Shown one piece after another: positions 19,397-22,792 of a stretch of DNA of 22,792 bases. The position numbers and the translations under genes were made by a program. Location of the stretch: the NCBI GenBank assembly GCA_009602735.1, contig WELA01001939.1, positions 569,835 to 592,626 on the forward strand, written 5' to 3'. How positions within the stretch are numbered: the stretch's first letter is position 1; each line of letters starts with the position of its first letter. The notes beneath the pieces were generated by a model. The model was not told the origin of the DNA, ran no database searches, and was given only the letters and a program-made list of their open reading frames with translations. The DNA comes from Mesotaenium endlicherianum. Lineage: Eukaryota; Streptophyta; Zygnematophyceae; Zygnematales; Mesotaeniaceae.

Positions 19397-20732
19397 CAAA
19401 AGAATTGGAAGTTGGAACAGGATATGAATTTACCTTGTTGGTACGTCAGCCTGAGCTTTTCGTATCTCCCAAGTTCCCCCATAGATACTCTCGTGCACAC
19501 TCGTGCAAGACCTTACGCATTGTTTTCGGCGTTCTTCAGAATCCCCAGAAACCCGGACACAGCAGGGGCACCGCGACTGACCGCGACCAATTCTGAAGAG
19601 CAAACGCCAAGTTACATCGCCGTCCTCCACATGCGGATAGAAAGTCCAACCGAAGGGACTGGACGACAAGTGTTTCTTTCCAAGTCACCGTCTGGTAGCT
19701 TTTCCAAGCTTTATTATACAGCCCTTAGCCCCAGAACAGCCCGCATGTCGCGGTCAAGTGCAAAAGTGGCACGACCAGGGCCCAGCTTGCCACCTGGGAT
19801 AGCTTTTCTAGCTATGCACAGTGATGCACAGGCTATCATGGTGCTTTCGCTAACAATTAATGCACTCGCAGGTGCGAATTGAACTGGAGGATCATGGGCG
19901 CTGCTTATGGCTCCCTCTCATTACGACACTTCTTCGATTACGCCCTGAAATCCAAAATTGTACGTAAAAGGATTGCAATAAGAATCATTGAAAAGGGAAC
20001 TTTGCGCACGATTTGCAATTCTTGCAAAAACAATCAAATAATTTTTAAATGTTGAAGCCACTTAGCACAGTGCGTACCATGTTTTTGCTTGGTCCTTTGT
20101 TGCTCCCAAGCTCAACTTCAAGAGTGCTTAAGAATGTAGTCTTCATGTTTACATTCAGCAGATCCATAACAAAGCACCTTAGGACTAGTCCTACTAGCAA
20201 TATACTTATCCATGGCAAGTGTCATGTTTCAATAATGTCTCAATCTCAAGCAATCATGGACTCACGTGGAGAACACGAAATTGTCTCTTGGTGTAATCAA
20301 AAATTTAATAATGTCAGAAGCTTATAAAGGAGCCTATTTTATATAGCTAGTCCAATCAGCACTACCAACGTCATGTTATTTTGGTGTAGGTAGCCATTCA
20401 ATTTTCTCATTAAAAATGTCATAAGAGATTCCATAAAGATTCTTGCCAAAGGGCACATGAAGAAGTCAAGAGAAATCAATAGCGTAGTAGAAGCAACTCG
20501 GTACAAGCTCCATAGTTTAAGGCAACACTTTTACAGCTTCGTATGCACTTGAACCCCACCTTAACTCTTTCACAGGCATCCAATGTACGTACACCGACTG
20601 CAATATCACAACATGTACAAGGCCTCCCATCCCTGCTAGAGCTCACTCAATCACATTGACGATGTTGGAGGAGCATATTGTATGCCGTCGATGCAAAACT
20701 CTACTAGAGGCTTCTGCTTGTGATAAGCCGCC
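19397..20732. other. unassigned sequence with conflicting open frames
   Basis: A 210-codon plus frame (19250-19882) overlaps a minus frame (about 19920 to TAA 19716-19714, ending RATFALDRDMRAVLGLRAV). A plus splice candidate lies at about 19872-19959. No family is recognised and the strands contradict each other. From 20000 to 20700 the sequence is AT-rich and I see nothing. Confidence 0.3.
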
Positions 20733-21142
20733 ATGGCGGTCTCCGAGAGCTTACCCCTGTCGAGAAAGGTGACACATCAACAAAGGTACATCGTACACAA
20801 TGGTAAGAAAACACAACGTCCAACTCGAACCTAGTGTAGAGATAAGTGCACCTGCGAAACAACAAGCGTCAATTGATTTCTCCCCCTCGTCGACTCACGT
20901 ACGATGCAAGCACGACCAACCTTGTGCACTGTTGCTTGCGCTACAGAGAGAAAAGTATGCACCCTACTCAGGTGTTAGGACCTAGCTATACCCTAAGCCC
21001 TCATTGTATATCCAAATTCCCCACTTGAGCACCAGCATTTTCCACACAGGACGTCCACAGCACCCTGAGAACGCAACTCAACCGCGAAGTGGGCCTCGAG
21101 ATTGTGCTGGAGGAACTGCCTTCACGCCCAAAGCGGCCTTAG
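20733..21142 (+). CDS. tentative small three-exon gene, function unknown
   Basis: Exons 20733-20785, 20911-20971 and 21050-21142 close in phase (2, 0) to 68 residues. The start codon lies in GCCGCCATGGCGG, an ideal initiation context, and reads MAVSESLPLSRKVTHQQ. The last exon follows the acceptor CATTTTCCACACAG. It reads DVHSTLRTQLNREVGLEIVL then EELPSRPKRP, with stop TAG 21140-21142. The middle exon is the weakest. I do not recognise the protein; the last exon resembles a soluble helical segment. A longer frame in another phase (21004-21327) and a minus frame overlap it, so the call rests on start context and splice quality. Confidence 0.33.
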
Positions 21143-21889
21143 GGCACCTGGCACAGCCCGTTCGGAATTTGCAGTTGGGGTGCAATACTGACAACCTCGC
21201 GTGCCGATTTCAGGGAGGACTGACAAGGGGGCACATCACACGTCGCGGAATGGATCACACATACGCCGGCGCTAGCGTCTGCCGCTTCCAGATTGCTCAA
21301 GAAGCCAAGTTGGGCGTTGATCTTTGAGGCCTAAAGCAAACAGAGCTACATGCCTGGGACATTTCTTTATAGATAATTTCCACATGCACCCTCCCCCCTC
21401 CCTTCATGCACCCCCCCTTCCCCCCCCTCTCCCCTTCNACAGACACATGCCGACCAAACGGTTCGACCTCAACAGTGGTAGAAGGATGTATGACTGGTGG
21501 ACATGTAAGCACATAGACCATAGACGCGTAGGAACGCCCTTGACATCGTGCAGAGCTGGGAGGGAGGGAGATTAAAGGATCAAGCTAAATCAAAGAACTA
21601 GAAAACCGAGGAAGGACTCTTGCTGATGACATACACATTGGCACATACGTAAGCGATGAACGAATGTGCATGCAATTGCTGTGTCTTTTTCAGCCAAGAC
21701 TCAAACGCGTACTTGCATGCTTGCGTGCGTGCGCCTGTGCGTGCGACCTCGAATGGGATGCATATGCGTTCAGTATGTTCATGTGTGCGTGTGGTGTGCG
21801 TGTTGTGCGCGTGTGCATGTGGTGTGCGTGCATGTGCGCGGGTGTGTGTGCATGCGTATGTGTGAGAGCGTGCGTGCGTGTTGCGCGCG

Positions 21890-21891
<2 letters not shown>
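21143..21891. other. gene-poor stretch leading into TG/GC-rich repeat
   Basis: C-runs at 21390-21435 surround the single N. From about 21710 the plus strand becomes an irregular mixture of TG, CG and CATG units that grades into the pure TG array. If the LRR gene continues, its next exon must lie here or beyond, but I could not place one. Confidence 0.5.

Positions 21892-21943
<52 letters not shown>
21892..21943. repeat. (TG)26 microsatellite
   Basis: An uninterrupted TG run, read as CA on the coding strand of the LRR gene. It lies about 50 bp past the proposed donor of LRR exon 22282-21993. Confidence 0.96.
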
Positions 21944-21944
<1 letters not shown>

Positions 21945-21992
21945 AAGTGTAAGTGTGGGTGCGACAAGTGTCGAAGGGTCGCAAGGTCGCAC

Positions 21993-22656
21993 CGGCCGAG
22001 GTCGACAAAGCGCAAGGAGGCCCCCGCCAGCAAGGACGGGAAAACTGCATCCGAGAGCTTATAGCAGTGCTGCATGCTCAGATACCGCAGCCGCCCGCCA
22101 GGCTGGCAGCACAGGGCCCGGACGCACGGGTTGCTCAGCAGGCGACAGTTGTCCAGGCGGATCTTCAGGAGGCGCGTGCAACTGGCGGCAATGGCGACGA
22201 CTCCGGAGTCCGACACGTGGTCGCAGTAGCTGATTGACAGGTAGCGCAGCTGGGGGCAGCCCGTCGCAAGCTCCCGCAGGCCCTGCACGCACAAGCACAA
22301 CAGGCACATGGGGGGGGGAAATATAAAGGTGGCCCTTATGAAGAAGGTGGCCCTTATGAAGAAGGTGGCCCTTATGAAGAGTCAGAGCGAAGGAAGCAAG
22401 ATATAGATCAGAAGAGTGTATGCTTATATAGACATATATATACATACGTATACATATACCTATATAAATACATGTATATACGCACATATATAGTACGTGC
22501 AAATGCGCAGAGAGGGTGGGGGGGACGGATTGTTGCTGCTAACGAACATACCTGGTTGGTAATACGGGGGCAGCTGTGCAGCGCAAGCTCCTGCATCTGC
22601 GAGCACCCTCCGATGGCACGCAGGGCCGTGTCTGACAGCTGTCCATAATTCAGCAC
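21993..22656 (-). CDS. cysteine-containing LRR protein (F-box/LRR or AMN1-like), two internal exons
   Basis: Minus exons 22656-22552 (105 bp, phase 0 to 0) and 22282-21993 (donor GTGCGA, phase 2) join across the intron 22551-22283. Together they give about 131 residues made of LRR_CC-type repeats. The repeats read QLSDTALRAIGGCSQMQELA, LHSCPRITNQ|GLRELATGC, PQLRYLSISYCDHVSDSGVV, CTRLLKIRLDNCRLLSNPCV, LRYLSMQHCYKLSDAVF and LRFVDLGR. Each has the usual L..L.L..C...[ST]D periodicity of 25-27 residues. Such arrays form the substrate-binding arc of F-box/LRR ubiquitin-ligase subunits or of AMN1-like proteins. No F-box is in the window, so the choice stays open. The gene runs off the right end in the 5' direction; its 3' end is not resolved. 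Confidence 0.85.
22326..22379. repeat. three perfect tandem 18-bp units in an LRR intron
   Basis: AAGGTGGCCCTTATGAAG occurs at 22326-22343, 22344-22361 and 22362-22379 without change, inside the intron between the two LRR exons. A TATA/TACA-rich alternating block follows at 22428-22495. Confidence 0.98.
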
Positions 22657-22792
22657 CTGAGCCCCCGTGGGCCCCAGCCCCCGTCCACACAACGCGCGCC
22701 AGCTTGTCTCGTTTCAAATTCTCACAGCCAGGTGCACGCGCCAGCTGTCCGCACGTGCATCGTGCTGTGGAGAGGGGGAGGGGGGGGGAGGG

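Noticed and set aside
19250-19882. 210-codon plus frame
   Set aside because: It begins inside the degenerate repeat, has no recognisable domain, and both strands are open over much of it.
1-22792. tRNA, rRNA, CRISPR arrays, bacterial operon signals, viral genes
   Set aside because: None seen by eye. The intron-exon structure and gene families are eukaryotic throughout.

Overview
The window looks nuclear and eukaryotic. Genes are split by GT-AG introns, many of them loaded with TG/CA, CT and G runs. There is a 474-bp N gap, and recognisable protein homology appears only after splicing. The best-supported products point to the green lineage, most likely a streptophyte-type alga: the dilute-domain tail of a plant-type (class XI-like) myosin, a two-domain expansin, and a Tim17/Tim22/Tim23 (PRAT) family protein closest to plant B14.7/OEP16-type sequences. 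The species cannot be fixed from the sequence. No bacterial, viral or CRISPR feature was seen.

Layout. From 1 to 3069, on the plus strand, lie the last five exons of a class XI-like myosin (5' end outside the window). It converges on a minus-strand block. That block holds an unrecognised small gene (3982-5153), whose proposed ATG sits 3 nt after the stop of a six-exon PRAT gene (5157-7780). Next is a tentative, unrecognised split gene (9111-11113), then the N gap (11558-12031), then a complete five-exon expansin (12098-15280). The right end (21993-22656 and beyond) carries two exons of a cysteine-containing leucine-rich-repeat protein, also on the minus strand and incomplete.

Between the expansin and the LRR gene are about 6.7 kb with no gene I can name. 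This stretch holds several short tandem duplications, a degenerate ~300-bp direct repeat, two perfect palindromes, an inverted repeat, and a tentative three-exon plus-strand gene (20733-21142).

The genes share no single pathway: actin-based organelle transport (myosin XI), organelle membrane or complex I biology (PRAT), wall loosening (expansin) and possibly ubiquitin-ligase substrate recognition (LRR). The most interesting points are the nearly abutting PRAT/unknown gene pair, the in-frame duplicated 3' splice site and basic His-rich tail of the expansin, exact 21-bp and 18-bp intronic repeats, and a duplicated splice-donor context in the myosin gene. All exon models are read by eye from splice signals, reading phase and remembered family patterns; none was tested by search or transcript data.
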